Assembly (NCBI GenBank): GCA_013399695.1
Contig: VXAU01004740.1
Coordinates: 1-64,000 of the forward strand
Origin: Formicarius rufipectus
Lineage: Eukaryota > Chordata > Aves > Passeriformes > Formicariidae
DNA: 64,000 nucleotides
Reading direction: 5' to 3'
This document shows positions 38,923 to 51,262 of this stretch, piece after piece. The position numbers and the translations under genes were made by a program. Positions within the stretch are counted from its first letter, which is position 1; the number at the start of each line of letters is the position of its first letter. The notes beneath the pieces were generated by a model. That model was not told where the DNA came from. It saw only the letters and a list, made by a program, of their open reading frames with translations, and ran no database searches.

Positions 38923-39847
38923 CTGTAAACTAGATGCTTGCTAAAATAGCACAAGCTCTTAAAAATACTTGCATAAACAGCTCACATTAAAGAAACAAAG
39001 GACAAAACATTAAGTAAAGTCCACTGTGATAAAAGTTTGGGACTGAGAACCAGAGCAAGTAGTACTGGTTTATGTTATTTAATTTTTCTTTCAAAATGAT
39101 TGAATTCAATCTTGATTAATTTGCATACTTAACAAATTTTAAACACTGGAAATATGCAAAAGTTAGCATTTAAAATATATGTGGGAGGTCAGCATTGGAA
39201 TCTGCTACATTATCAGAAACATAACATCTTGAATGGAGGAAGGCAGGTCTTGCATTCCAGATGCGTTGAAGATTCTAGTGTCTGATCAATTAGTCTTGTT
39301 AATCATATAAATGTAATGGGCTAGAATCAAGACAAAAGCAGCAAACCTTTTCAGACTCATAGAAACAGATAGTGCTTATTTATGAATAGTTTTAATAGTT
39401 TATGAAAGAATTACAGGAGAATAAATTTCACTTCACATTGGATTTCCTTTTTCATGTATCACAGCTTCTTTCTCCACTCATATTTTACATTACATTTTTC
39501 ATGCAATTATAGGGAAATAACTTGATGTACCGTTCCTTGTCATATCTCACTGAGCAGTGCACATTAAAAAACTGCAGCTTAGTAGAGACCAACAATGAAA
39601 ATAACACTGTAAGTCACATAGCTAAAGTCTTTGATCATATATTGAAATAAAATGAATTTGAGTTATATGAATGCTTGAACATGTCATAAGTTTATTCAGC
39701 TGCAGATCTCCTCTGTGCATTGCTGTTTTTCATATAGAACATTTTGTCATGTACATATTTTTATTCTGACCGAGAAAGAGTTCTTTCCATTTGAAAATTC
39801 TTACCAACATATATTTTCTCCTCCTCCTCACATCTGTTATGGAAAGG

Positions 39848-39996
39848 GAAAAAAAAACAAAAACAAAAACCACCAAAAAACACCAACTAAGCAAGCAACC
39901 AAAAAAAACCAAACTGAAACAAAAACAAAAACAAAAACAACCAACAAACCCCAAAAAAAACAGAAACTCATCTTTTTGGAAAAAAAAAAAGTGTAA
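39848..39996 (+). repeat. A/C-rich low-complexity tract (CAAAAA)n
   Basis: CAAAAA, CCAA and long A runs with only a few G or T. The Lys/Gln/Thr-rich + frames and the Phe-rich - frame are artefacts of it. Confidence 0.9.
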
Positions 39997-41785
39997 AACA
40001 TAGAAAAAAAATCCCAACATTAAAATACAAACAAGACATTATGAAACACTGCAAATGACCTGTCAGATGTTGTGTGCAATGACACTTAGGTTGCCAGTTT
40101 CCATTTCACCTGGGATCAGTGTAAGGTTTGCTGGAAATTGGAATTTGTGAAAGCTGAGTTGTGTGTATGAAGGTAGCGAGGGCTGAAGCACCTCTTTGGG
40201 AAATGAAGTCACTCAAGGAGAGGAGGGAAGCTTGTCTCTTTTCATGCACATATGGGCAGGGATTTGCACGCAAGGCTTGTCCTGGAGGGAGGCACTGCTG
40301 TCAGATTACCCCTGGGCTCGTACAAGTTGGTGCTGGAGCCCAAATGAACAGAGCAGCTCTTGCCTGCAGCTGAAATGGGTGTTGGATGTTGAAGGCAAGT
40401 TTTTATGGATGTAAAAGGAGAAGCAGAAGGTGCTTTGTTCCATCTTCTGCTCTGCTGCACCCTATGCCCACGTACTGAAGCTCCAGGGTGTATGCCTTGT
40501 CATTTTAGAAGTGCTCTTCAGCCTGTGGAGGATTTGTGTGCAATTTTCACAGGGGCAGTGAAGTGTGACCTTCTAACTTCTCATTCCTAGGGCTTATGTT
40601 AAAAAAATGATCTGACAAGGCTTCTTTTTCACTGCTCTTCACTGTCAAGGTGTAGATGTGTATCACATTTGGGATGCATCTCTTGGACTTGTGATAAAAT
40701 GCCACATTATTTGCTTCTTCTTGGAACCCCTTTGTGTAACTTACCTTTATTACATTCTGCTAAAATAGTTATAGAATACAGTAAAATGACTGTCATTGGG
40801 TAGAAACATTATTTTATCTTAGATTGTGTTTCTGAATTATTTACATCAACAAACTCAGAACAGTTAACAGAAATCAGGGTTCAATGACCAGCTCAATCAA
40901 AATATTTGAAGAAAAACTTCACTATCCTGTCAGCTTTGGATATTTTCTTTCAGAGATTTTTTATCTATCCTTCGTCCTACCTGGTAATACACTAGCTTAG
41001 TGAAAGAGTTTGGCTTTGAATTTAATTCCATCATTATGAGCAATGACCTTTCCTTTTAACTTTAGCTCCTTCATATCTAAAAATAAGATGACACACCAGC
41101 AATATATGTAACTGGATTATGGTATTTTTATTCTGTAGACATATGAAAAGAGGTTTTGAATATTTCTTTTACTGCTCAAAATCTGAAGCCAAAATTTCAG
41201 AGGCAAGTAAATATTTTGGAAGATGCAGAGGTTTTGAAGAATGAGACCCTTTTAAATGCATTTGCACAACAAAATTAAAAACAAAATTAAAAAGAAAAAA
41301 CGAAAAGGTCAAAATCTTTACAGAAAGAGGAATACATCTTGGAATAAAAAAAAAAGAAAAGGATGGTTAGTAGTACAGTAATTCTCTATCTGACTTAGAT
41401 ATGAAGACACATCCACAGACGAGTGATCTTAATCTTTTAGTCCAAGTCAATAGAAAAGGTCTTGCACTTCAATCTTCAGGTCAGCTCAAGAGTGTTCCAT
41501 CAGTGATTGTTATCAGCTGACCTGAGTGCCAGCCAATACAGGCTTAGGATATTATTCGTTTGAGAAATGCAAGTTTTGTATTGGAGCCCTGCCCAGTGTG
41601 CCAAGAAGGCTCAGGTACCAGCAGCCCTGGTTGCAGGAGCCTTTCCCTGCATTCCTCCCCTGCCCAGGTCTGTGTCCAGTTTTGGGACTCATGGGGGTGT
41701 CTCAGAGCCGTGCTGAGCAGGGTCTGAGCTCAGCACCTCACCTTGTCTTGACTGTTCTTCCTCTGCTACCATCAGTGTGAGTGTT

Positions 41786-42334
41786 GCAAAAGAGGATCCG
41801 TCATATCGCCCACAATCTTGAATTCTGTGTGCAGTTTGGGTTACTAAAATATAAGAAAAACATTAAGCTCTTAGAGAGTGACCAAAGGAGGCCTACAAGG
41901 ATGGTGAAAGGTCTAGAAGGAAAGCCATATGAGGAGCAGCTGAGGGCACTTGGTGTGTTCAGCCTGGAGAAGAGGAGACTGAGAGGACACCTCGCTGCAG
42001 TTACAGTTTCCTCAGGAGGGGAAGAGGAGGGGCAGGCACTGATCTCTGCTCTGTGGGCAACAGTGACAGGACCCAAAGGAACAGCCTGAACTTGTGTCAA
42101 GGGAGGCTTAGGTTGGGTATTATAAAGAGATTCTTCCCCCAGAGGGTGGTTGGGCACTGAATAGGCTCCCCAGGCAGTGGTCACAGAACCAAGGCTGACA
42201 GAGTTCAAGAGGCATTTGGACATTCCCCTCAGGCACAGAATGTGACTCTTAGGCACGGTCCTGGGCAGGGCCAGGAGTTGGAATTGATGGTCCTTGTGGG
42301 TCACTCCTTTCCAGCTCAGGATATTCTATGATCT
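41786..42334 (+). mobile_element. CR1 LINE 3' fragment (same subfamily as 24307 copy)
   Basis: 5'-truncated CR1 in sense orientation with C-terminal coding relics and 3' UTR. Blocks are 'ttagagagtgaccaaaggag', 'cagcctggagaagaggagac' (41960-), 'ccagagggtggttgggcact' and the terminus 'ggatattctatgatctc'. The 102-codon + frame at 41781-42089 is a remnant of CR1 coding sequence and the 167-codon - frame is antisense; neither is a host gene. Confidence 0.92.
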
Positions 42335-45300
42335 CTCTTGCAAGGAAGAAAGTTGCAGCTGCCTTCAAAACTGGGATCAGTATACTTTGATTCTGTATAG
42401 ATATTGCCTTTCTTCTTCAGCCTTTTTAATTTGATTTCTATTGAATTATCAAAATTCTACTGGATTATACACTTTCCTCAGTCTTGACCCCATGCCCCAA
42501 CACAGTATCATCTTATTAACAATTTCTTTTTTGTGCTTTTTTTTCCCAATTCTTAAGCTTGTTTCCTCTCCCTTGTTCAAGCACTTTATCTTCTGTTCCT
42601 TTATTTATTTTATTTTATTTTTGTGTGTACATTTCTGGCTTTATCAATTTTCTCTTATCTGCATCCACTTCTGGCTAAACAGCCCAGGCCTCACCAAGTT
42701 AGATTGTTATTACAACTGTTTTCTGGCAAGCAGTGTATCAGGTCACACAAAAATAATGAGAGATTTTCATGTCTACAACAGCATGCCAAGAAGATTATAG
42801 GCATTATCAAAAGATAAGCTGAAGTACGACTTGAGATGAAAAGAAGTAGCACAAAACACAATTAATTACTAAAATAGTTAAAGAATTTAAAATATTTCAA
42901 CAACATCAATAATGAAAAGCAGTAATTTTAATTCCCCAAGAACTTCAACAAGAACTCATCCATTTGGTCAATGACTTTTCTAAAGTTGTCTATTAAAATC
43001 ACATATTAAATTACAAAAATCAAAATAATTTTTGTTCATGTCCATTTGTTAAATCAATTATTCTGCCTCAATCAATTTCATATTGTATTTTAAAACTTAT
43101 GATATCCTTTACAGGTGTAAATGATGGTAGTCCCTCTTCTACTTTTCTCTTGCTATATTTATATTTCAGGAGAACACTGTCATTTGGTTTTAATATGCCT
43201 TTTTATTTCAACCAATAGTTAAGTGGGTTTTTTGTCTGAATGATTTTTGAGTTTTTGTTTTTGAAAATTCACATTTGAAAATTTCCTTCTCCCTCCACCT
43301 CAGCTCTGTTATCACTTTGTCCTCTCCTCACTGAGCTTTTCTATTCTATTCTATTTCTAAACCATTTTGTAGCACCTCCTCTGTAATTCCTATTTACTCT
43401 TCCATTTTTCCACTCTGCTACATCCTCATTTCAGTGGAGATTTTTACTGTTCCCCTGAATCATAACTCTCCAGAATAAATGGAAAGGGACAAACCGTTGA
43501 ATAATGAAACTAGACTTGCTTAGACTGATTACTTTGTACTCCCTGTGACCTTAGTTTTTTGAAATGGAGAATTCTTCCAATGTCTTATTCAGAAAAACAA
43601 ACTCAATATAAAAGGTCATCCTGAACAGATTGCAGGATCAAAAGTCCTAGAAGATGTGTGCTAAGAAAAATATCTAGCTGATTTCCATCCCAAGTAACTT
43701 CAGTCTTAGAATATAAAAAATATGTCTTGTTGCACTCTTAAAGTTTCAGAGCTACCTTCTTTTAGTCACTCAAGTTTCTGTATCTTTATTTATTCATTTA
43801 GAATCTGATAAATTAACATAACAACTATGGACTGCTATGAAATATTACTGAAACAAGTAATTTTCTGACCTATCAAAAATGTGTCAGTGAAATAATGTAA
43901 CAAAAATTAAGTTAAAGAAGTGAGACCACAGTTTCTCTGTAGCTATTCTGCTGTAGAGCTCTGGTCATTCTATTCTAGTAAAACTCGAGCTGTAATAAAT
44001 CATGGCATCTCACAATGGCAGTTTCAAACGAACACGTTTATTGGGACAGACAAGTACATCACTAGGAGTGTTATTTACTTCAGGTGCTGATACACAGTAC
44101 CAGCTGTTGGATTTAAACACTGACTCAGTCATTGAAGCTGCAAAATATGGGAATTTTTCAAATCATACACCAATATAAGCAAAAACAGTGGCATCATAGC
44201 ATAAGTAATGTAGATTTTTTATTTCCACCAGCACATAAACCATGAAGTTTGAGAGAAAATTCACCAACAAAACCAGGCAAAGGTTCCACTCTAAACTCTA
44301 ACAACAACAAAAAAATAATGCATCCAGATTAAATGTTAATACTGTGTTTATAATTTTCAAGGAAGTTTAAAGGAAGTTTTACTTTGAAAAATTAGAGACT
44401 GAGCTTTAGAGGCTTATTAAATTTCATAGATTTCTTCATATATATATCCTAATTGCTTTTTCAGAAGATGGTGGTATGTTTGCCAACAGGGCAAACACAA
44501 ATATGAGGTGGGATCTTTTTGTGTAAATAGTGCAGAATGTAGTGCACATGCAGCACTGCTGGGAGCTCTTCCTCCACCACAGAACATTGGGAACCAACTC
44601 ATGTAGAGATCTGGGAAATCAGTCTGACACAAAAGGTGGTTTTGGTGACAGTAGGATTAAAAAAAAAAAAAAGAAAACAACAACTCTGACCATCACAATC
44701 TATAATAAATCAATAGACTAAATAAAAATCCCACATAATAAAAGCTCATAGCACACAAAATAAAAGCACACAAAGGTGATGGACACACAGTGTGAAATGT
44801 ACTTTGAAGTGGAATACTTCAGGAAGACAGGATACCTGTTGATGTTGTGGGGGCTCCAATGTTGGGATTTTATCAAATATGGATATTTAGCTTTGAAAAA
44901 AAAAAAAAAAAGATCTGTTTCAAGTGTGTATTAGTAGTCTCATGGGAGGAAAACACCTGTTCTAAAGGAAGGAATGGAGGTGAGAGCTCCCATATAAATA
45001 AGGGGACTGCTCAGTAGCCTCACCTATGTCCCCTGTCCTTCAGGGTTAAGAAGTGTTGTGCTGTGCTGAGACAAATGAAAAACAATGACCAGAACACCCA
45101 GATGAGAGAGACTTTATGTCTCTCTGACTGAAAGAATTTTTTCTGGTTATTTCAACACCAAAAAATGAAGAATGAGATAGTTAAAGGTCCCCTTTTGAGG
45201 GAGTGAATCTTATCTGACAACCAGTCCAGGAATCATGAAGCCCAACTGGAACCAAGTCAAAGATATTAAAGATATATTGTCAATACTAATGTTGTCATTT

Positions 45301-45651
45301 GGCCATGCCTTATTTCATCTTGAGTATGAGTTGCTTTATTAATTAATCTGGGCAGTCATATATATTGCACACAGGAGACTGATATGATGATAGTCCTCTT
45401 CTGTAAGTCAAGGAGATGAGTATAAAGCTGGTATTATGAGACCTTCATTTTCAGCACACAAATTTGGAAGTGACTTACAAATATGGCAAGATTAATGTGC
45501 AACTCTAGAAATAGTTTGCATGAAAACCAAAGTTACAATTTCAGTTTCTTTTTATAGGTGACATTTCATGCAGCAACACTACTGGTAACACATGAAGTTC
45601 CAAGCCAAAAAGGAAACTCCAAAATTAAAATTCCCTACAGTCTTGTTCTAT
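42335..45651. other. Unique noncoding DNA
   Basis: No repeat family is recognised. A 119-codon + frame at 42441-42800 is T-rich and Phe/Leu/Ile-biased, as expected from translated pyrimidine-rich DNA, and has no known domain. A-runs lie at 44658-44677 and 44897-44913. Confidence 0.5.
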
Positions 45652-46607
45652 TGTGGTGGGTTGACTTCTCCTGGCTGTCAGGTACCCACCAAGGTGCTGT
45701 CTCACCCACCTCTTTAGTTGGACAGGAGTAGAAGATATGATGAAGAGCTGACAGGCTGAGATAAGGACAGGCTGAGAGCTCACACCTTACAACAATTATT
45801 GTCATAGGCAAAACAGATTCAAACTTGGGAAAATTAATTTGGGACACAGCCCTTCATGATCTTCTCCACCAAAGGTTCTTGCCACAGCCTGCGGGTTTTC
45901 ATACACTGATGCAGTGAAGGCTCTTTCCACAGAGTCCAGCTGTTCAGGATCAGTTTCCTCCAATCTGGGTCCCCCTTAGGGACACAGGTCTTTCCATCAA
46001 GCCTGCTCCTCGTGGGTCCCTCTTTACAGGCTCAGCTCCTGCCAGGAGCTGGTTGCAGCACAAACTCTCTGTGGGCTGCAGAGACCTTCAGGGCATATTC
46101 AGGTCCTCCTCTGGTGTTCTCACAGTCTATAGTAGGGATATCTGTGATACTGTGGTCCTCCATGAGCTGCAGTGGGGCAAGCTTTGTCAGCACAGGTGCA
46201 GGGGAATCTCTGCTCCAGGGCCAGAGACACCTCCTTCTCCTTCTCCTTCTCCTTCTCCTTCTCCTTCTCCTTCTCCTTCTCCTTCTCCTTCTCCTTCTCC
46301 TTCTCCTTCTCCTTCTCCTTCTTCTCCTTCTCCTTCTCTTCTTCTCCTTCTCCTCCTTTTCCTTCTCCTCCTTCTCCTTCTCCTTCTCCTCCTTCTCCTT
46401 CTCCTTCTCCTTCTTCTTCTTCTCCTTCTCCTTCTCCTTCTCCTTCTCCTTCTCCTTCTTCTCTTCCTCCACTCAGCTTTCTGAGTTGTTTCTCTCACAT
46501 GATATCACTCCTCTCTCCACTGCAGCACAACACTTTTTATTCTTTATTTTATGTTACCACAGAGGTGCCACTGCTGCTGCTGGTAGGCTCAGTTTTGGCC
46601 AGCTTTA
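45652..46607 (+). mobile_element. Solo LTR of an avian endogenous retrovirus, with microsatellite expansion
   Basis: Begins 'tgtggtgggttgacttctcc', the 5' end of a well-known avian ERV LTR family. The characteristic GC-rich middle (repeated 'ctcc..gtgg.tcc..tt' blocks, 45860-46220) and the 3' part 'ctctcacatgatatcactcc' through 'ccacagaggtgccactg' are readable. Alignment fades at about 46607, so the terminal ~120 bp is lost or too diverged. A perfect 9-bp-arm inverted repeat (cagctcctg/caggagctg) sits at 46033-46051. No viral coding region lies next to it. The frames of 143-198 codons are translations of the enclosed pyrimidine tract. Confidence 0.82.
46230..46470 (+). repeat. 241-bp uninterrupted polypyrimidine tract, core (CTCCTT)15
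   Basis: Every base from 46230 to 46470 is C or T. 46231-46320 is a perfect array of fifteen CTCCTT hexamers and the rest is imperfect CTT/CTCCTT. It lies inside the solo LTR, replacing the region where the consensus has a short pyrimidine-rich 'cacctcctccccctccttctt' segment, so it probably expanded from that seed. Homopurine/homopyrimidine mirror tracts of this sort can form triplex (H-DNA). Confidence 0.97.
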
Positions 46608-49600
46608 GTCCACTAGAAATGATTGAAAGTGACCAAAACAAAAGACTTCAGTTAACCCATTATCAGGCAAAACAAATTCTTGAATTGTACTAGGGTACAG
46701 TTAATCTTTCAAATTATCTTCCACGTTTAAACTCTCATGAGATGATTTATGGCACTCAGGTTCAAATGTAAATACTAATAAATAGCTCAGTGATGATTGC
46801 TTTAGTTTCTAAAACAAAACAGGTGAAAAAAATTAGTATGGCAGCAGTTGTGCAGCTATATTTATTATTCTTAGGCAAAGCAAAGACAAGAGTAGCAGAG
46901 TAAGGACAGCAACTTTCACAAAAACAGGTTGCAATTTGAAGGGAAGGGGTGGGTGTACAATCCATAAATCTGTTCTATATGCATGAGAGTATTTTTTATA
47001 CCTATTAAGTTGTCCTAGAGGAGAACTGGCAGATCCTGAAAGTGAGTGTATTGAAAGGACAGCAATCAGACTAGTGCAATTCAAAGAGAAGACAGTTAAT
47101 TCAATAAACTACCAATCTAATCAGACAAGCATCAATGTTAAAGGAAAAAACGGGAGAATTGCAAACTGACAAAAAGGGTATTGCCAAAGGGTAAGTATGA
47201 AGGAGCAACAGAAGAATGAACAAGAAAATAATCAGAAAGGATGGCTGTAAAATAAGAAGAAGAGGTTTTATACTTTATACTGGAAGAAGAGGTTTTACAA
47301 ACACAATAGAAAATGTAATCAAACGGAAGTGAAAGTCTCTTATTCAACAGGAATGGCAAACAAAAGAGAGATTATGCACAACAAACTAAATTCAATACTG
47401 TGAATATTTTCATCATAAAAGAAAGAAAGGAAAAATGAAAATGATGGTTTTGACCAGATCCTTCAGAAAGCAAGTTTTATCACAAGGATAAGTATGTCAG
47501 GGAGAGTTTGAAAAGAGTAGGGTAAAGACTATCTAGATAAATTAATTGAGTGTAAGTCATAATAGGCTGATAAATCTATCTTTAAATACTTTTAAAAAAT
47601 CTAACCAAAGAGATTTACAAAACATTAGTGGTTTTCTTCAAGAAATCACAGAAGACAGGAGACTTGAAAAAAAAGAAGAATGTGAAATTCTGTGTCAACT
47701 GTTAAAAGGTGAGTGGGAAGGAATGTAAAAGAATTACAGGTCATGGCACTTACCTTGAGGAATTAGGACAGAAAGAATTATCAATCTATTTATATTGAAA
47801 GAGAATAAAACAAAAAATGCAGACTGTAGTTTTGTCAAAAACTACAGTCCCAAAGCAACCTTATTTTATCCAAGATGGAGCTTGTATTAGGTTCAAACAG
47901 AATATGTAACTGACTTAATGATTTTCCTATTGTTTAAAGGGACATTCTCAAAAGAAAAATAAAGAACCATAATCCAGATAGAAACACAGATGAGCACTCA
48001 TTGCTTTATAAACTACACACCAAGTACTTATTAATGCTTCCTTCATAGTGAGACCATCTTTCATCAATACAGCAGCAAGAATAAAAGCAGAACATGACAA
48101 TAGGTGTCAATGACATAAAATGTAGTGTCTTTGGGGAAGAACTCATGGTGGAATACCAAAAAGTCTCCATGAGGGGGAAAGTGAGTCTAAATGGTTAAAG
48201 GAAAATTCATATGAAAAGACAGAATAGAGAAAAGGAAAGGAAAAATTACTCCACATATGTGGATAATGAGCACTCTACACAGATAATGGAAGGGGGTCAT
48301 AGATACAAACACTGTGTTGTGAAGTTGAATAAATCTGTTCATCTGATGTCTAATCCACTAAATTGTGAAGACTGTGGCTTTCAGACATTTAGTCTCTATA
48401 TATCTAATTGCTTAAATTCGGTGGGGAAACACTGTACCACGAGCCTCATATGTAGCCTGTTAAGGGAGCTGCTGATAACATTGCATATTCTGTTCTTTAT
48501 CTCTGCAATCAATTTCTTACATCTAACTCAGTTTCATCTGGAAACAGACTGCTTAAAAGTAAAGTGATATAAAGTGTTTCCCAGCAACTACTTCATCACT
48601 TCCAGTGACCTTCAAATTACATTTAACATTTGTCTTGGACAAAACTGTAAGGCTGCTCAGTGTTCTGGACAAGAAGATTCATCTGGTACTGTTAACCTGA
48701 TCAATAGTGAAATAAAAAGTCAAGTGAGCTTACATTTTTACAACCCCAGGAGAAAGTTAAAAAACACATTAGTTGGTTTAACAAAATGATAGCGGACAGG
48801 GAATCAGTATCCAAGGTTATAAATGATAGTAGTTCAGTAAGCCCTGTACATCATATACAGTCATAAACTACTCACACTGTATTAGTTTAAGAGGAATCTT
48901 ATTTTTATTTCTTTTTCTTCAATAGTTCCTGTGTTTTATTCCTCAGAAAGAAAAGGAAAAAACCAGCAAAACAACACAAAATCCAACCAAAAAACCAAAG
49001 AGGCTGTGAAAGTCAGAAACATATGCATTATTATTAATTTCAGAAAAAGAGAAGGTGTGATTTGGTGGGGAGATTTATTCTATGAACTTTAATCACCCAA
49101 ACTCTGTGCCCATTAGTAAGTTGTTTGCTGCAACAGAAGTAGATCAGTGGACTGAAACAGGTGACTCTAAAGCTCCTGAGCTTGATTTCTCTTCTTTCTT
49201 ATGCTCTTTTCAGAAAAAAAGAAAAGAAAAGAAAAAGTTCTTCAGTCTTTCTCCTTAATCCATATTTATATCCACTGTAGCTAACCCCAGTGTTGATGCG
49301 GCAAACTCCATGAGTTTATACAGTACAGTGAGTTGACGTCCAGCTTTTCTGTAATGTGCAGACTGACTTCTTTAGGAGTCTTTGCAGCAGGACTGCTTTT
49401 ACTTGTGGTCACTTACAGATGTTCTGAGCACAAGAAATGCACCTTGTTCTTTTGGGCACAGGGATCGCTTTGTCCTCTATACTCTTTTTGACCTCCCTTA
49501 GATATTAGCATGTGGCCTTCACTGTTGCCTCCATTAACCCTCAGAGAACTTCATAGGTCTAAAGCTGAGAAAGCTGCTGCAGAGAAGATAATCAACAAGT

Positions 49601-51178
49601 GTTGCAGTGTGAATTTTGAAAGAAATGTTGAAAGGAGGATGCTGGCAAGGGAAGATGTTATTTACTGCTTCAGTGGGCAGCAGCAGGTAAATGGGAAAAG
49701 AGACTGTAAGTGACTGCTGCTGCTTAGTGGAGACAGCCTTCATAAGGGCTAGGGAAGTAGTATGAAGAGCTGGCCGCATAGTCTCCAGTAACAAGAGGTT
49801 TTATTTATGTGTAAGAAATCCTTCTTTTTTTCTTCCAATATTATGCTAAGTTTTATCACATCCATTTAGCTTACTCTTTTCCAGCTTTCCATGGCAATTA
49901 CCAAATAGTCCTGTGCCAAATTCACAAACTCACATGTCTGAATTACAGAAATTCCAGCAAAATAACAGGAGCTTTCTCGACTAATATAAACAAAGAGTAT
50001 CCAGTATGTTACACCCAAAATCTTGCTACAGGAAAAATGGAACAAACCATTTTTAGGACTAAGGATTTTTTGTTAACCCATTTAGTATTTTCACACTCAC
50101 TCTAGTAGGCCAAATGATCTAATAAATGTAATCCAGTTTAAATTGTTAGATAAAAACTTCTTACCTATCCTTTTTCTCTATTGTTACAATTGTCTTTCTA
50201 CCCTGATTTGAGCCCATCTGTGTTGCAGAACTAGGCAGAATAAGACACTTAGATGTGTCTGTAGGAAGAAACTGATTGATTTGTGTTGGGGTCATGAAAC
50301 AGAAAATCTCCACTGAAACCAAACTGGAAACTAAATTAACACTGGAAATAACATGGTGCTGCTATTGTGGATTCATAATGTTTTGTGTTCAAAGAAACAA
50401 CTTTGAGTTATTATACTGAGCTCAGCTGGGATGTAGATGATTTTCCTCATAGCAGACCACAGATTTTGACTAGTTACAAGCAGAATTTGCACAATGTCAA
50501 GAATTCATCTTCCCGCTCTGCTTCCCACAGCAAATTGAGAGAGGTAGGCAAGAAACTGGGAGGGGACATAGCTGGGACAGGTGATCCCAGCTAACAAAGG
50601 AGATAGCCACCTACCACTTCATGACATACTCAGCAAGAAAAGTTTAGGGAAAGGATGTTTGAACTTATGGCATTTGTCTTCCCAAGCACCCATACAGCCA
50701 TAATGGAGCCCTGCTTTCCAAGAAGTTGCTGGAGACCTGCCACTGATGGCAAATAGTGAATAAATTCCTCTTTTTGCTTTGCTTGAGTACACAGCTCTGC
50801 TTGTCACATGCCTTTGACACATGCCTGTCAAACTGTCTTTATTGCAAACCATGGATTTTCTGCTTCTGCTTTTCTAGTTTTCTCCTTTTCTAATTGTCTC
50901 CTTCATCCCACTGAGGTGGTAATGAGCAAGGGACTTGCATGGGTGCTCACTTCCTAACTGTGGTCAACCCATTGTTACCATTTAGTGTCCCAAGTAATTA
51001 TAATAATTATACAATATCTAGAGCAGAAGACTGAGCCCTGTTTTGGAAAGATGTTGAAATTAGAGGACTTCAAATAGTTTTCTAATGCTTTGAAGTTTTT
51101 TTTCAAGTGTGAGATTAAAGCAGCAATCAGATGATGCAAAGTTTTCACCAAAAACTGTGAAGATGTTTGTTGGAGATA
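46608..51178. other. Unique noncoding DNA
   Basis: No interspersed repeat is recognised. A direct repeat gaagaagaggtttta (unit spacing 28 bp) lies at 47256-47297. A 118-codon + frame at 48211-48567 is repeat-free but has no recognised domain. A short (AAAAG)n stretch is at 49215-49236. Confidence 0.5.
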
Positions 51179-51262
51179 TAGAATCATAGAAAGGTTTTAG
51201 TTGGAAAGGACCTTAAAGATCACCTAGCTCCAGCTTCTTACTGTGGGCAGGGACATTGGTAC
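51179..51262 (-). mobile_element. CR1 LINE 3' end fragment
   Basis: Reverse-strand CR1 terminus: 'tagaatcatagaaaggtttt', 'agttggaaaggaccttaaag', 'atcacctagctcc', 'actgtgggcagggacattg'. Only about 84 bp. Confidence 0.9.

Larger units (their letters stand above)
29886..41785. other. Long unique AT-rich noncoding stretch
   Basis: Nearly 12 kb without a recognisable LINE or LTR. It contains an assembly gap, the (TAATCA)n and (TATC)n microsatellites, A-rich tracts (32782-32812, 35519-35610, 37386-37430, 39848-39996), and two GC-richer patches at 40160-40590 and 41540-41780 holding overlapping short frames on both strands. No exon with convincing splice context or domain was identified. Confidence 0.5.

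Noticed and set aside
41801..42304. 167-codon frame on the - strand
   Set aside because: Antisense of a CR1 copy. The sense strand carries recognisable CR1 coding and 3' UTR relics.
42441..42800. 119-codon hydrophobic frame, possible membrane protein
   Set aside because: Phe/Leu/Ile bias follows from T-rich DNA. No signal or domain pattern, start context or neighbouring exon was seen.
46012..46693. Open frames of 143-198 codons on both strands (poly-Leu, Ser/Phe, Ser/Pro, poly-Arg, Lys/Glu)
   Set aside because: They are translations of the (CTCCTT)n pyrimidine tract in all frames. A real gene would not be open in several frames on both strands.
48211..48567. 118-codon frame with two Cys pairs
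   Set aside because: No recognised zinc-finger spacing or family, and single-exon chance frames of this length are expected in 64 kb.
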